64,000 nt of DNA, taken from the NCBI RefSeq assembly GCF_001885215.1, contig NZ_CP018091.1, positions 1,364,001 to 1,428,000 of the forward strand, given 5' to 3'. Source of the DNA: Synechococcus sp. SynAce01. Its GTDB lineage: Bacteria; Cyanobacteriota; Cyanobacteriia; PCC-6307; Cyanobiaceae. Below are positions 39,870-51,689 of this stretch, in pieces (position 1 is the stretch's first letter; each line of letters starts with the position of its first letter). The notes under the pieces were generated by a model. That model made no database searches, had not been told where the DNA came from, and saw only the letters and a list, made by a program, of their open reading frames with translations. The position numbers were made by a program, and so were the translations under genes.

Positions 39870-41552
39870 TTGGAGGCCTTGGTGCCAGCGCTCATTGCCG
39901 GAATCTGGCCTGACTCCCGCAGCCATGGGCTGCGTTCCATTCGACGACCAACGACATCCCGCTCGCTAGGCAGGGCCTTGCCGCCCTTGTGTGGCGCCAC
40001 CCTGGCTCTGGCTACCGCCTTGGCCACAGCTTTTGCCACGGCCTTCGCCTCCTTCTTCATCCCTGTCCGTGCCGCCGAGGGTCTGCCGGGCTTTGCCCCA
40101 GGCAAGGGCGTGGATGCCGCAGCGGCAAGGCGAATCAGCCGCTGGGCGCTCAACACCTACGCGGTGCCCGGGATGGCGATCGCCCTGGTGCAGGACGGCC
40201 GGCTGGTGATGGTCGAGGGCTTCGGGGTTCGCGATCTCGCCACCGGCGCGCCCACCAGCGCCGACACCGTGTTTCAACTGGCCAGCGTGTCCAAGACCTT
40301 CACCGCCGCCACGGTGGCGGCTTTGGTGGATCGCAAGCAGCTGGCCTGGGAGCAGCCGATGGTGGAACTGTTACCGAACGTCCGCCTCCAGGACGCCTAC
40401 GCCGGCCAGTGGGTGAACGTCCGCGACCTGCTGAGCCACCGCGCCGGCTTTCCGGCCTTCTTCGGCGACCTCTTCGACCATCTCGGCTACGAGCCCCGCG
40501 ATGTGCTGCGCCGCATCCGCTACGTGAAGCCAGCCACCAGCTTCCGCGACCGTCCTGCCTATTCCAACATCGGCTTTTTCCTTGCCGGCGAACTGGCGGC
40601 AGCGGCCGGCGGCCAGCCCTTCACCGATCTCAGCCGCAACTTGATCTTCCAGCCGCTGGCCATGACCCGCACGGGCATCGCCTCGGCCCTGATCGGTGAG
40701 CGGCCGGGCCAGAGCGGCGCGCTGACGGATGTGAGCCGTTCCCACGCATTGGTGGGGGATCGCCTGCAGGTGGTGCCCCCGAACCTGAGCGGTGTGTTCA
40801 TCCCCGCCGGCGGCTTCGCCAGCAGCGCCAACGACCTCGGTCGCTTCGTGGCGATGCTGGCCCGGGGCGGCGAGCTGGGCGGCCAGCGGGTGCTCTCGGA
40901 GCAGGCCGTGAAGGATCTGTTCGAGCCGGTGATCGCCGAAGAGCCCGGCTTCGCCGAGTTTCCCCCGATCGATGAACACTCCGGCTTCGACTACTCCCCC
41001 GGCTGGGGCGTGTATCAATACAACGGCCTGAAGGTGCTGGAGAAGGGCGGCGCCCTCGATGGCGTGCGCACCCTGCTGCTGGTGGTGCCCCAGAAGCGCT
41101 TCGCCGTGGCGATCGTGGCCAACCGCAACCTCACGGCCTTGCCGGAAGCGGTGCGCGCCGCCCTGCTGCAGCAGGCCTTCGGCCGACCGGGCGAACCCGA
41201 CATGCAGCCGGAGATCAGGGCCAAGGCCAACGAGCTCGAAAGCCTCCTTCTGGCTGTCGAAGTGAAGCCCACCAACTCAAAGCCCCCCTCGTTGCCCCTG
41301 CCGGCCTACACCGGCACCTATGTCAACGATCTGTTCGGCTCCTGGACCGTGGCCCAGCGCGATGGGGCCCTGCAAGTGCTGGCGGGGCCAGCCGACTACC
41401 GCGGTTCGTTGACGCCCTGGAACGGCGATACCTTCCAGTTGCTCTGGCCCGGAGTGATCTCCTCATCGGTGGATGTGCCGTTCCAAACCGATGCCAACGG
41501 GCAGGTGAGTGGCTTCCTCTACGAGGGGTATCAGTTCACCCGCCGCCCGTAG
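39870..41552 (+). CDS. serine beta-lactamase-like hydrolase, secreted
   Basis: Penicillin-binding/class C beta-lactamase-like fold. The serine-lysine pair is in SVSKTF and the tyrosine in YSN; the N-terminal hydrophobic, Ala-rich stretch ending IPVRAAEG looks like a signal peptide. A C-terminal domain of about 120 residues follows the catalytic one. Such proteins may be peptidases or esterases; drug resistance cannot be inferred. The start is uncertain (TTG at 39870 or GTG at 39882). Confidence 0.82.
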   Translation: MEALVPALIAGIWPDSRSHGLRSIRRPTTSRSLGRALPPLCGATLALATALATAFATAFASFFIPVRAAEGLPGFAPGKGVDAAAARRISRWALNTYAVPGMAIALVQDGRLVMVEGFGVRDLATGAPTSADTVFQLASVSKTFTAATVAALVDRKQLAWEQPMVELLPNVRLQDAYAGQWVNVRDLLSHRAGFPAFFGDLFDHLGYEPRDVLRRIRYVKPATSFRDRPAYSNIGFFLAGELAAAAGGQPFTDLSRNLIFQPLAMTRTGIASALIGERPGQSGALTDVSRSHALVGDRLQVVPPNLSGVFIPAGGFASSANDLGRFVAMLARGGELGGQRVLSEQAVKDLFEPVIAEEPGFAEFPPIDEHSGFDYSPGWGVYQYNGLKVLEKGGALDGVRTLLLVVPQKRFAVAIVANRNLTALPEAVRAALLQQAFGRPGEPDMQPEIRAKANELESLLLAVEVKPTNSKPPSLPLPAYTGTYVNDLFGSWTVAQRDGALQVLAGPADYRGSLTPWNGDTFQLLWPGVISSSVDVPFQTDANGQVSGFLYEGYQFTRRP

Positions 41553-41583
41553 AGCGCTGCCGCACGGCTGACGCGATGAACCC

Positions 41584-42300
41584 TCAGGCAAACCCCCCGG
41601 GCCGTTGCCGCGAGCTGGAGAGGGAGATATTGGTAGCAGCGGCCGGTGCCGGCCCAGCAGGCTGCGCCGGCGTTGGCACGGCCACCACGTTGAAGGCCAG
41701 AGACCAGCGCTCGCCGTCGCCACGGAAGGGCGGCACCGAATGGGGTTGCCAGGCGGGGAACACATACAGCTCGCCGGCCACCGGCAGCATGTATTGGGCC
41801 ATGCCGGTGCGAAAGCTCTGGATGTGCCACTCCTCGGGGCCGTGAAAACAGAGCTGGCCGTCGAAGCTGTCGTTGTGGATCTGGGGCGGCACCTTAAGGA
41901 AGATCACACCGGAGAAGGAGCCACCGTGGGTGTGCATCGGGTTGTAATCCCCCGCCACCTGGGAATTGAGCCAGACATCGATCATCTGCAGCCGGTAGCG
42001 GCCAGGCGTCCACGGCCCCCGACCCTGGGGCGGCTGGCGGTCGATCACATGGCGGATCCAGTGCTCACAGGCCGGCAGAATCACTTCGGCGCAGAGGGCC
42101 TGAATACAGGGGTGCTGGGGGCCCAGCTCCCGCTGCTGGGCCAGCTGACCGGCCAGCTTGGTGGAAGCATCGGGGCTCTGCTCGGGGCGCTCCAGCACCT
42201 GAACTCCCAGTTGCAGCAGCTCAGCGAGCAGGGGCACGGACAGCCGGCTCTTGAGCACGTAGCGCGGGAAGAGGGCGAGAACTTCGGTGCTGCTGTCCAT
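41584..42300 (-). CDS. putative 2OG-Fe(II) oxygenase
   Basis: A 238-residue protein of the group described as TIGR02466/2OG-Fe(II) oxygenases, recognised by MIDVWLNSQVAGDYNPMHTHGGSFSG (iron-binding HxH region) and a later His in FPAWQPHSV, with Arg in the SLAFNV strand context. Target unknown; phage and cyanobacterial relatives are common. It ends 14 bases before the next gene's region and runs in the same direction as the sigma-factor gene. Confidence 0.75.
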   Translation of the reverse strand: MDSSTEVLALFPRYVLKSRLSVPLLAELLQLGVQVLERPEQSPDASTKLAGQLAQQRELGPQHPCIQALCAEVILPACEHWIRHVIDRQPPQGRGPWTPGRYRLQMIDVWLNSQVAGDYNPMHTHGGSFSGVIFLKVPPQIHNDSFDGQLCFHGPEEWHIQSFRTGMAQYMLPVAGELYVFPAWQPHSVPPFRGDGERWSLAFNVVAVPTPAQPAGPAPAAATNISLSSSRQRPGGFA

Positions 42301-42313
42301 GGCAGGGGAACGA

Positions 42314-43399
42314 TCAGCTGGCCGCGTAATCCTCCACGCAGGCGCTCAGGCGCCGCAAGCCCACGAGGCCATCCCGCTCCAGGTTGCGCACCCGATCACG
42401 GCTCATGCCCAGGATGCGGCCGATGCCGGTGAGGCTCATCGGCTCCTCCACGTCCATGCCGTAGCGCATCTTCAGCACATCGCGCTGCAGCTCCGGCAGT
42501 TGCTCCAGCAGCGCCCGCATGTCACCGCGTAGGCACTCGTTATCGACGTTTTCCTCGGGCAGGGTGCCATCGCCCTGCAGCAGATCGAGCAGCTCGGTGT
42601 CTTCGCCGTCGCCCACCTTTGTTTCCAGGCTCACCGGTTGCCGCGCCCGGCAGAGCAGTTCCTTCACTTCCTCCTCCGGCAGCTCCACCGACACCGCCAG
42701 CTCGCTCAGGCTCGGGGTGCGGCCCAGTTCCTGGCTCAGCTCACGCTGACCTTTCTTGAGCTTGTTGAGCGTTTCGGTGATGTGGATCGGCAGCCGGATC
42801 GTGCGGCTCTTCTCGGCAATCGCCCGGGTGATCCCCTGGCGAATCCACCAGTAGGCGTAGGTGGAGAACTTGTAGCCGCGGGTGGGGTCGAACTTCTCAA
42901 CGCCGCGCACCAGACCGATCGTGCCCTCCTGGATCAGGTCGAGCAGCTCCATGTTCCGCTTGGTGTATTTCTTCGCCACGCTCACCACCAGGCGCAGGTT
43001 GGCCGCCACCATCCGCTCCTTGGCGCGGCGCCCGCAGGCCAGCTTGCGCTTGAGCACGGGCTGACTCAGGCCCAGGGCCTGGGCCCACTCCAACGAACTC
43101 GGCTTGGCGCCGCTGCGGATTTCCAGTTCCTGCTCCATTTCCTCGAGCCGCATCAGGTCTTGAACCTGGCGGCCGAGGGTGATCTCCTGCTCATGGCTGA
43201 GCAGGGGCACCCTGCCGATGTCGCGCAGGTAGGAGCGCACTAAGTCGCCATCCACCGGAGGCATGGAGCGGCCGGCCGTGGCGGGCTTGGCGTCAGCAGC
43301 TGCCTTGGGCTGCGAACCAGCCTTCGTTTCCGAACCAGGCTTCGCTTCTGAGAAAGCCTTGGACTTGGACGGGCGATCCAACGAGAGTGCGACAACCAC
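42314..43399 (-). CDS. group 2 RNA polymerase sigma factor (RpoD/SigA-like)
   Basis: A 361-residue sigma-70 protein with regions 1.2 ([21 protein letters not shown]), 2 ([41 protein letters not shown]), 3 and 4 ([15 protein letters not shown]). It lacks region 1.1, as group 2 factors do, and has a Lys/Ala-rich low-complexity start with repeated A-K-P and S-x-x-K. Group 2 factors serve stress, nutrient and circadian responses in cyanobacteria. The start codon is GTG. Confidence 0.93.
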   Translation of the reverse strand: MVVALSLDRPSKSKAFSEAKPGSETKAGSQPKAAADAKPATAGRSMPPVDGDLVRSYLRDIGRVPLLSHEQEITLGRQVQDLMRLEEMEQELEIRSGAKPSSLEWAQALGLSQPVLKRKLACGRRAKERMVAANLRLVVSVAKKYTKRNMELLDLIQEGTIGLVRGVEKFDPTRGYKFSTYAYWWIRQGITRAIAEKSRTIRLPIHITETLNKLKKGQRELSQELGRTPSLSELAVSVELPEEEVKELLCRARQPVSLETKVGDGEDTELLDLLQGDGTLPEENVDNECLRGDMRALLEQLPELQRDVLKMRYGMDVEEPMSLTGIGRILGMSRDRVRNLERDGLVGLRRLSACVEDYAAS

Positions 43400-43478
43400 A
43401 GCGAAATCCAGAACGTGTGTAAAGCCTAACCTGAAGAAGTGTGAAGCAACTCTCAGGAAGCCTGCGGATTTCCACCGT

Positions 43479-44897
43479 TCAGGGGGTCAGGCCCACGTGG
43501 TTCAGCAGCCAGGAGGCGGTCTGCAGGTAGATGAACACCCCGGCCACGTCGGTGGCGGTGGTGATGAATGGAGCCGACATCAGGGCTGGATCCAGGCCCA
43601 GCCGGTGAAACAGCAGGGGCAGGGACGCCCCGGCCGTGGCCGCCAGGGTGGTGATGCAGACCAGGCTGATGCCGGCGGCGGTGGCCACCAGCATGCCGCC
43701 GCCCACCTGCCAGGCCCAGGGCACCACCACGATCACCAGCAGCAGGCCCAACAGCAATCCTGAGAACGCTTCGCGGCCCACCGTGCGCCACAGGCCCAGG
43801 GCCTGGATCCGCTGGGTGCTCAGGCCGCGGATCACCACCGTGGAGCTCTGGGCGCCCACGTTGCCGCCGGTGCCGATCAGCAGCGGGATGAAGGCGGCCA
43901 GTCGCACCACCTCCTGCAGCACCCCCTCCTTCGAGGCGATCACCGCCGAGGTGCCGGTGTTGGCCACCAGCAGCACCAGCAGCCACACCACCCGGCGCCG
44001 GGCCACGGTGAACAGGTTGCTCTGGAAGTAGTCGTCCTCGTCGCCGGCCTGCACGGCACCGGCGGCGTAGAGGTCGCGGGTGGCCTCCTGCTGGATCACG
44101 TCGATCACGTCGTCGACCGTGACGATCCCGACCAGCCGCTCCTCCCGATCGACCACCGGCACGGCCAGGAAGTCGTAGCGCTGGATGATCCGGGCCACCT
44201 CTTCCTGGTCGGTGGTGGTGGTCACGTTGACCAACTCCCGGGTCATCACATCGCCAATGCGGTCGTCGGGCTCGGCGGTGACCAGATCCCGCAGCGAGAG
44301 GATGCCGGTGAGATGGCGGGAGCCATCGGTGACATAAAGGCTGTAGACGGTCTCGGTTTCGCGGGCCCGGCGGCGGACAATGGCGAGGGCCTGGGCGGCG
44401 CTGTGGAATTCCTTGAGGTCGATGAACTCGGTGGTCATCAGCCGGCCTGCCGTCTCGGCCTCATAGCCCAGAAGTTGGGCGGTGACGCGCCGCTCGGCCG
44501 GGCTGAGCTGCATCAACAGCCGGCGCACCACCTTCGCCGGCAGCTCGTCGAACAGCCGCACCCGGTCGTCTGGTGACATCTCCTCCACCAGCTCCAGCAC
44601 TTCGCCGGAGCGCAGCCGCTCCAGCAGGCTCTGCTGCACACCGGGATCGAGATATTCGTAGACCTCAATCGCCTCGTTTTTGACCAGCAGCCGAAAGGCC
44701 AGGGCCTGCAGGGTGCGGGGCAGGCGGCCGATCGCCTCGGCGCAGTCCACCGGCTGCACCGGCTCCAGCAGCAGCTTGACCCCGTCATAATTGCCGGCCG
44801 TGAGCAGGCCCTGCAATTGGCGGGCCACCACATCGGCCACCTGCAGGCTGTTGTTTCCCGCCGCAGTGGGACTGCTGGCGCTGGTTGCCTCGCTCAT
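43479..44897 (-). CDS. mgtE: magnesium transporter MgtE
   Basis: A 472-residue magnesium channel/transporter: N-terminal superhelical domain, two CBS domains (VMTRELVNVTTTTDQEEVARII, VGIVTVDDVIDVIQ) and a membrane domain with the signature GTGGNVGAQSSTVVIRGL. The cytoplasmic domains sense magnesium and gate the pore. The start at 44897 (MSEATS) is preferred over 44969. Confidence 0.95.
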   Translation of the reverse strand: MSEATSASSPTAAGNNSLQVADVVARQLQGLLTAGNYDGVKLLLEPVQPVDCAEAIGRLPRTLQALAFRLLVKNEAIEVYEYLDPGVQQSLLERLRSGEVLELVEEMSPDDRVRLFDELPAKVVRRLLMQLSPAERRVTAQLLGYEAETAGRLMTTEFIDLKEFHSAAQALAIVRRRARETETVYSLYVTDGSRHLTGILSLRDLVTAEPDDRIGDVMTRELVNVTTTTDQEEVARIIQRYDFLAVPVVDREERLVGIVTVDDVIDVIQQEATRDLYAAGAVQAGDEDDYFQSNLFTVARRRVVWLLVLLVANTGTSAVIASKEGVLQEVVRLAAFIPLLIGTGGNVGAQSSTVVIRGLSTQRIQALGLWRTVGREAFSGLLLGLLLVIVVVPWAWQVGGGMLVATAAGISLVCITTLAATAGASLPLLFHRLGLDPALMSAPFITTATDVAGVFIYLQTASWLLNHVGLTP

Positions 44898-44977
44898 CGC
44901 CCCAGAGGATCGCAGCCTTCCGAAGTGTATGGGGAGAGCCCGAACGCCTAGGGTCCGCTTCGACTGCACTTGGTCCC

Positions 44978-45457
44978 ATGACTGTGAATGTATCGGACGT
45001 GGTGGTGAAAAACGCCATCGGCAGCGAGCAGCGGCTCGGTGATCTCGGCGGTGAGGTGCTGCTGATTGTCAATGTGGCCAGCCGTTGTGGCTTCACCCGC
45101 CAATACGCCGGCCTGCAGGCGCTTCAGGACAGCTACGGCCCGCGCGGCCTGAAGGTGCTCGGCTTCCCCTGCAACGACTTCGGCGCCCAGGAGCCCGGCA
45201 GCCTCAGCGAGATCCAGCAGTTCTGCGCCACCACCTACGGCGCCAACTTCACCCTGTTCGACAAGGTTCACGCCAAAGGGAACAAGACCGCCCCCTACGA
45301 CCTGCTCACCCAGGTAGAGCCGGCCGGAGACGTGGAGTGGAATTTCGAGAAGTTCTTGGTGGGCCGTGACGGCACGGTGCTGGGGCGCTTCAAGAGCGCC
45401 GTTGAACCCGACAGCGCCGAGCTCAGCGCTGCGATCGAGGCGGCCCTGGCGGCCTGA
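44978..45457 (+). CDS. glutathione peroxidase (Cys type)
   Basis: A 159-residue thiol peroxidase. The active-site Cys is in NVASRCGFT, with the GFPCNDFGAQEPG motif (resolving Cys and Gln) and VEWNFEKFLV (Trp and Asn). Cys replaces the selenocysteine of animal enzymes, and reduction is probably by thioredoxin in practice. Divergent from mgtE; its end overlaps the facing crcB gene by 35 bases. Confidence 0.93.
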   Translation: MTVNVSDVVVKNAIGSEQRLGDLGGEVLLIVNVASRCGFTRQYAGLQALQDSYGPRGLKVLGFPCNDFGAQEPGSLSEIQQFCATTYGANFTLFDKVHAKGNKTAPYDLLTQVEPAGDVEWNFEKFLVGRDGTVLGRFKSAVEPDSAELSAAIEAALAA

Positions 45458-45854
45458 TCCACAACCAGCGGCTGGTCGCCAGGCCGGCGGCGGCGGCGGC
45501 CAGGCCCAGCACCAGGCTGAGGATCAGCAGGGCCTGGGCCTCTTGGGGTTGACCCTGGCCGTTGAGGCGCACCAGATCCAGCATCCAGGAGCTGAAGGTG
45601 GTGAGCGATCCACAGAAGCCGATGCCGCCGAGCAGCAGCAGGGGAGTTCGCCGGGGGATCGGTCCGGCCAGCACGCCGAGCAGGAACGATCCCAGCAGAT
45701 TGGAGAGCAGGTTGGCTGCGGCTACCCCGGTGGCGCCGTCGGCGAGGAGGGGCCCGATCTGCACCCCCAGGCGCCAGCGCAGCATCGCGCCGGGCACAGC
45801 ACCGGCGGCCACCAGCCCCAGTTCCCATAGGGCGAAGCGCAGGCGGCGTTTCAT
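45423..45854 (-). CDS. crcB: fluoride channel CrcB/Fluc, second copy
   Basis: A 143-residue four-helix membrane protein with GAVPGAMLRWRLG, TGVAAANLLSNLLGSFLLGVL and GFCGSLTTFSSWM, the Fluc pore motifs. It follows the other crcB gene by one base. Tandem crcB genes often encode two halves of a heterodimeric channel inserted in opposite orientation. Confidence 0.9.
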   Translation of the reverse strand: MKRRLRFALWELGLVAAGAVPGAMLRWRLGVQIGPLLADGATGVAAANLLSNLLGSFLLGVLAGPIPRRTPLLLLGGIGFCGSLTTFSSWMLDLVRLNGQGQPQEAQALLILSLVLGLAAAAAGLATSRWLWIRPPGPPRSQR

Positions 45855-45855
45855 C

Positions 45856-46230
45856 TCAGCCTGCTCCCAGAAGCAAGCCCAGCTGCACGGCCAGGACGCC
45901 GGCGAGCACCGAGGCGGCTGCCAGCAGCGCCGCATCGCCGGGTTGGCCCTGGCGCAGGTTCTGCAGAACTTCCACCATCAAGGTGGAGAAGGTGCTCAAG
46001 CTGCCCAGGAAACCGGTGGCGATCAGCAGCAGCAGCTCTTGGCCGTCCGGGCCGCCACGCTGCACCAGGGCGACCAGCAAGCCGAGGGCGAAGGCGGCGC
46101 CCACGTTCACTCCGAAGGTGGCCCAGTGCCGACGGGGCAGCATCGGCTCGAAATGGTTGACCAGGCGCAACCGCAGCCAGGCGCCCGGCACCGCTCCGAG
46201 TGCCACCAGAAGGGTGCTATGCCAGGTCAA
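45856..46230 (-). CDS. crcB: fluoride channel CrcB/Fluc, first copy
   Basis: A 124-residue partner of the neighbouring CrcB. It has GAVPGAWLRLRLV, TFGVNVGAAFALGLLVALV and GFLGSLSTFSTLMVE. Together they should export fluoride passively. No fluoride riboswitch is evident in the 15 bases between it and the upstream gene, so control must come from farther up the operon. Confidence 0.9.
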   Translation of the reverse strand: MTWHSTLLVALGAVPGAWLRLRLVNHFEPMLPRRHWATFGVNVGAAFALGLLVALVQRGGPDGQELLLLIATGFLGSLSTFSTLMVEVLQNLRQGQPGDAALLAAASVLAGVLAVQLGLLLGAG

Positions 46231-46245
46231 GAATCAGGCATGTGA

Positions 46246-46553
46246 TCATCCGGGCAGCCAGCCGCGGCGGGGTTGGCCGACCGTGGGGCTGGAAGCTTGA
46301 ACCTGCAGCCAGCGGTTGCCACCGGGTTCCCGCCAGGTGCGCAGCAGCCGCACGGGCTCGCTGCGCTGCAGTTGGGTCAGGACAGGGGCGGAGTGCTGGG
46401 GCGCGCAACGCAGCGACAGCGGCCCGGCGGCCAAGAGGGGATCTTTGCTCTGGCGCCGACGCAGCTCCGGCGAGCGGCGCTCACCGCCCCCGGCCGGCAA
46501 CGCTGCTGGAGCGATCAAGGCCAGCCCCAGCACCCATGGCAGACGCCAATCCA

Positions 46554-46554
<1 letters not shown>
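46246..46554 (-). CDS. small secreted SH3-like domain protein
   Basis: A 102-residue protein with an N-terminal signal peptide (LPWVLGLALIAPAALPAGGG) and a C-terminal SH3b-like region (VLTQLQRSEPVRLLRTWREPGGNRWLQVQ, GWLPG). SH3b domains bind cell-wall or extracellular ligands. Its ATG overlaps the gyrB stop by one base (TGATG), so translation is probably coupled. Confidence 0.65.
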
Positions 46555-48814
<2,260 letters not shown>

Positions 48815-49714
48815 ATGGCTCCCCAACCCCTGCCCGTGATCGTTCTGCTCGGCCCCACGGCCGCCGGCAAGACCGACCTGGCGATCGAGATCGCCGGCGC
48901 CCTCGACCTGGCTGTTCTGTCGGTGGATTCCCGCCAGCTCTATGCCGGCATGGACATCGGCACCGCCAAGCCCACAGCGCTGCAGCGGGCCCGGGTACGC
49001 CATGAGCTGCTCGAACTGCGCTCACCGGATCGGCCGATCAACCTCCACGACTTCCGCCAGGCCGCAGACGCCAGCATCGCCGCCGAGGGGGAGCGTCGGG
49101 GTATGGCCTTCCTGGTGGGCGGAAGCGGCCTCTACCTCCAGGCCCTGATCCAGGGACTCGAGCCCCCGGCCGTGCCACCCCAGCCGGCCCTGCGTGACCA
49201 GCTGGGGCGCCTGGGTCAGGCCAGCTGCCACCAACTGCTTGCCCAGGCCGACCCGATCGCCGCCGCCCGGATTGCCGCTGCCGATTCGGTGCGCACCGTG
49301 CGCGCCCTGGAGGTGCTCTATGCCACCGGCCGCCCCCTCACGGGCCAGCGCAAACGCAATCCGCCTCCCTGGCGCGTGCTCGAACTCGGCCTCGATCCAC
49401 CTGACCTGCCAAGCCGCATCGCCGCGCGCAGCCGCCAGTTGTTCAGCGGCGGCCTGCTCGAGGAAACCGCCGCACTGATTGGTCGCTACGGCGAGGCTTT
49501 GCCGCTGCTCGACACGATCGGCTATCGGGAAGCCAGGCAGACCCTGGCCGGCGAGCTCAGCGAAGCCGAGGCCATCGCTCTTACCGAGCGGCGCACCCGC
49601 CAGTACGCCAAACGCCAGCGCACCTGGTTCCGCCGCCAGCACCAGCCCCTCTGGCTCGAAGGCCAGGATCTGCTGGGACAGGCCTTAAGGGCGGTCAAGA
49701 GCGGCCTAGAGTGA
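48815..49714 (+). CDS. miaA: tRNA dimethylallyltransferase
   Basis: Adds a prenyl group to A37 of UNN-decoding tRNAs. The 299-residue protein has the P-loop [50 protein letters not shown] and the [18 protein letters not shown]-terminal block. The start at 48815 directly precedes the P-loop strand; an upstream ATG at 48755 would add 20 unrelated residues. Confidence 0.96.
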   Translation: MAPQPLPVIVLLGPTAAGKTDLAIEIAGALDLAVLSVDSRQLYAGMDIGTAKPTALQRARVRHELLELRSPDRPINLHDFRQAADASIAAEGERRGMAFLVGGSGLYLQALIQGLEPPAVPPQPALRDQLGRLGQASCHQLLAQADPIAAARIAAADSVRTVRALEVLYATGRPLTGQRKRNPPPWRVLELGLDPPDLPSRIAARSRQLFSGGLLEETAALIGRYGEALPLLDTIGYREARQTLAGELSEAEAIALTERRTRQYAKRQRTWFRRQHQPLWLEGQDLLGQALRAVKSGLE

Positions 49715-49832
49715 AGGTCTGGGTGTTTCCAGGGATTGATCTGTCGATCAGGCTCTCGGAAAGTTCAAGCTCTTGCCTCCCGCCCAGACGTCCTAAGAGC
49801 GGCACCTCCGCTCCGTCCCCTCGCTTCTTTGA

Positions 49833-50489
49833 ATGCCACCTCGTCCCCGTTTTGATCGCCGCGCTCCTGTGCGGGAGCTCCCCAACATCAACGACCGCAT
49901 CAGTTACCCCCAGTTGCGGGTGGTCGATGCCGACGGCAGCCAGCTCGGGGTGATCACCAGGGAAGCGGCCCTGGAGGTGGCCAAGGATCGGGATCTGGAT
50001 CTGGTGCTGGTCAGCGAGAAGGCCGATCCGCCGGTCTGCCGGATCATGGACTACGGCAAGTTCAAATTCGAGCAGGAGAAAAAGGCCAAGGAAGCCAAGA
50101 AAAAATCTCACCAGACGGAAGTCAAGGAGGTGAAGATGCGCTACAAGATCGACTCCCACGACTACCAGGTGCGCATCAGCCAGGCCGTCCGCTTCCTCAA
50201 GGACGGTGACAAGGTCAAGTGCACGGTGATCTTCCGTGGTCGGGAAATCCAGCACACAGCCTTGGCTGAAGTGCTGTTGTATCGCATGGCCAAAGACCTC
50301 GAAGAGAGCGCTGAGATCCAGCAGGATCCGAAGCGGGAAGGCCGCAACATGAGCATGTTCCTCACCCCGCGCAAAACTCCACTCACCAAGGAGAAGGATG
50401 CTGCTGCCCTGGCAGCCAAGGCGGTGCGCACCATTCCCTCACCGGTGCGTCAGATCACCACGGCCGACCACGCCCCTGCCGAGGCCTGA
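49833..50489 (+). CDS. infC: translation initiation factor IF-3
   Basis: IF-3 keeps the 30S subunit free and checks start-codon pairing. The 218-residue protein shows [47 protein letters not shown], the Lys-rich linker, and the C-terminal domain ([15 protein letters not shown]). It has about 35 extra residues at the C-terminus compared with the E. coli protein. The start is ATG rather than the AUU used for autoregulation in E. coli. Confidence 0.97.
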   Translation: MPPRPRFDRRAPVRELPNINDRISYPQLRVVDADGSQLGVITREAALEVAKDRDLDLVLVSEKADPPVCRIMDYGKFKFEQEKKAKEAKKKSHQTEVKEVKMRYKIDSHDYQVRISQAVRFLKDGDKVKCTVIFRGREIQHTALAEVLLYRMAKDLEESAEIQQDPKREGRNMSMFLTPRKTPLTKEKDAAALAAKAVRTIPSPVRQITTADHAPAEA

Positions 50490-50523
50490 GCAGCGCTCCT
50501 GGCCCCAACCGGCACAGCCCCGT

Positions 50524-51624
50524 ATGCCAAAGGGGGAATTGTCACCGGGACAGAAGCTCCGTAGGGTGGCGGCAAAGCTGCAGGTTCCCACCGGCGTGCG
50601 ATTCCACATCCAGCAGGAAAGCGACATCCCGGCGTCGACCCAGCTGTACAACCAGATCTGTTTCGCCATCGCGGCGCGCCACTACCCGCCCGGCCACCGG
50701 CTGCCCAGCACCCGCCAGCTGGCGATGCAGACCGGCCTGCACCGCAACACAATCAGCAAGGTCTACCGCCAACTCGAAAATGACGGCGTTGTAGAGGCCA
50801 TGGCTGGTTCCGGCATTTATGTGCGCGACCAGCAGAAGCCCCGCGAGCTCAAGGTGCCGCCGGGGCTGCGCAATCGCCTCCGCCCCGACATTGACCGGGA
50901 AGTGCGGCAGTCGGTCGACGGGCTGCTTAATGCCGGTTGCACCCTGCAGCAAGCCCGCGAGCTGATCACCCGCGAGATCGACTGGCGCCTGCGCTGCGGC
51001 GCCCGGGTGCTGGTCTCCACACCCCGGGAGGACATCGGCGCCTCCCTGCTGATCGCTGAGGAGCTGGAGCCTGTTCTGGAGGTGCCGGTGGAAGTGGTGC
51101 CGCTCGAGGAGCTCGAAGCGGTGCTCGAAACCTCCAGCAACGGCACCGTGGTGACCAGCCGCTACTTCCTGCAGACCGTCGAAGAGCTGGCCCATCGCTA
51201 TGGGGTGCGGGCGGTGGCCGTCGACCTCAATGATTTCCGCCACGAGCTCGACCTGCTCAAGGAACTGCGCACCGGCAGCTGCGTGGGGCTGGTGAGCATC
51301 AGCCCCGGCATCCTGCGGGCGGCCGAGGTGATTCTGCACAGCATGCGCGGCAACGATCTGCTGGTGATGACCGCCAACCCGGATGTCGGCAGCCGCCTGC
51401 TGGCGCTGCTGCGTGCCGCCAGCCATGTGCTCTGCGACAGGCCCAGTTTGCCGCTGGTTGAGCAGACCCTGCGCCAGAATCGGTCCCAGCTGATGCGCCT
51501 GCCCCAGGTGCACTGTGCCCAGAGCTACCTGGGGGCTGCCACCATCGACCTGCTGCGTAAGGAGATCGGCCTGACCTCCCCGCCCGACGGCCTCCTGGAT
51601 CGGGAGTCAGCCCAGGCCGGCTGA
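50524..51624 (+). CDS. GntR-family transcriptional regulator
   Basis: A 366-residue protein with an N-terminal winged helix-turn-helix (LPSTRQLAMQTGLHRNTISKVYRQLENDGVVEAMAGSGIYV) and a long C-terminal domain of about 260 residues with no aminotransferase motifs I can see. It could be a ligand-binding fold with alternating strands and helices. Proteins of this kind are common next to infC and cysE in picocyanobacteria, but I know no target. Confidence 0.85.
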   Translation: MPKGELSPGQKLRRVAAKLQVPTGVRFHIQQESDIPASTQLYNQICFAIAARHYPPGHRLPSTRQLAMQTGLHRNTISKVYRQLENDGVVEAMAGSGIYVRDQQKPRELKVPPGLRNRLRPDIDREVRQSVDGLLNAGCTLQQARELITREIDWRLRCGARVLVSTPREDIGASLLIAEELEPVLEVPVEVVPLEELEAVLETSSNGTVVTSRYFLQTVEELAHRYGVRAVAVDLNDFRHELDLLKELRTGSCVGLVSISPGILRAAEVILHSMRGNDLLVMTANPDVGSRLLALLRAASHVLCDRPSLPLVEQTLRQNRSQLMRLPQVHCAQSYLGAATIDLLRKEIGLTSPPDGLLDRESAQAG

Positions 51625-51689
51625 GCTGCCTCGCCCCCCTCCCAGCAGGCCTTCCCCGTTCTTCTCCCGTCCACCTTTCCCCGTCTGCC

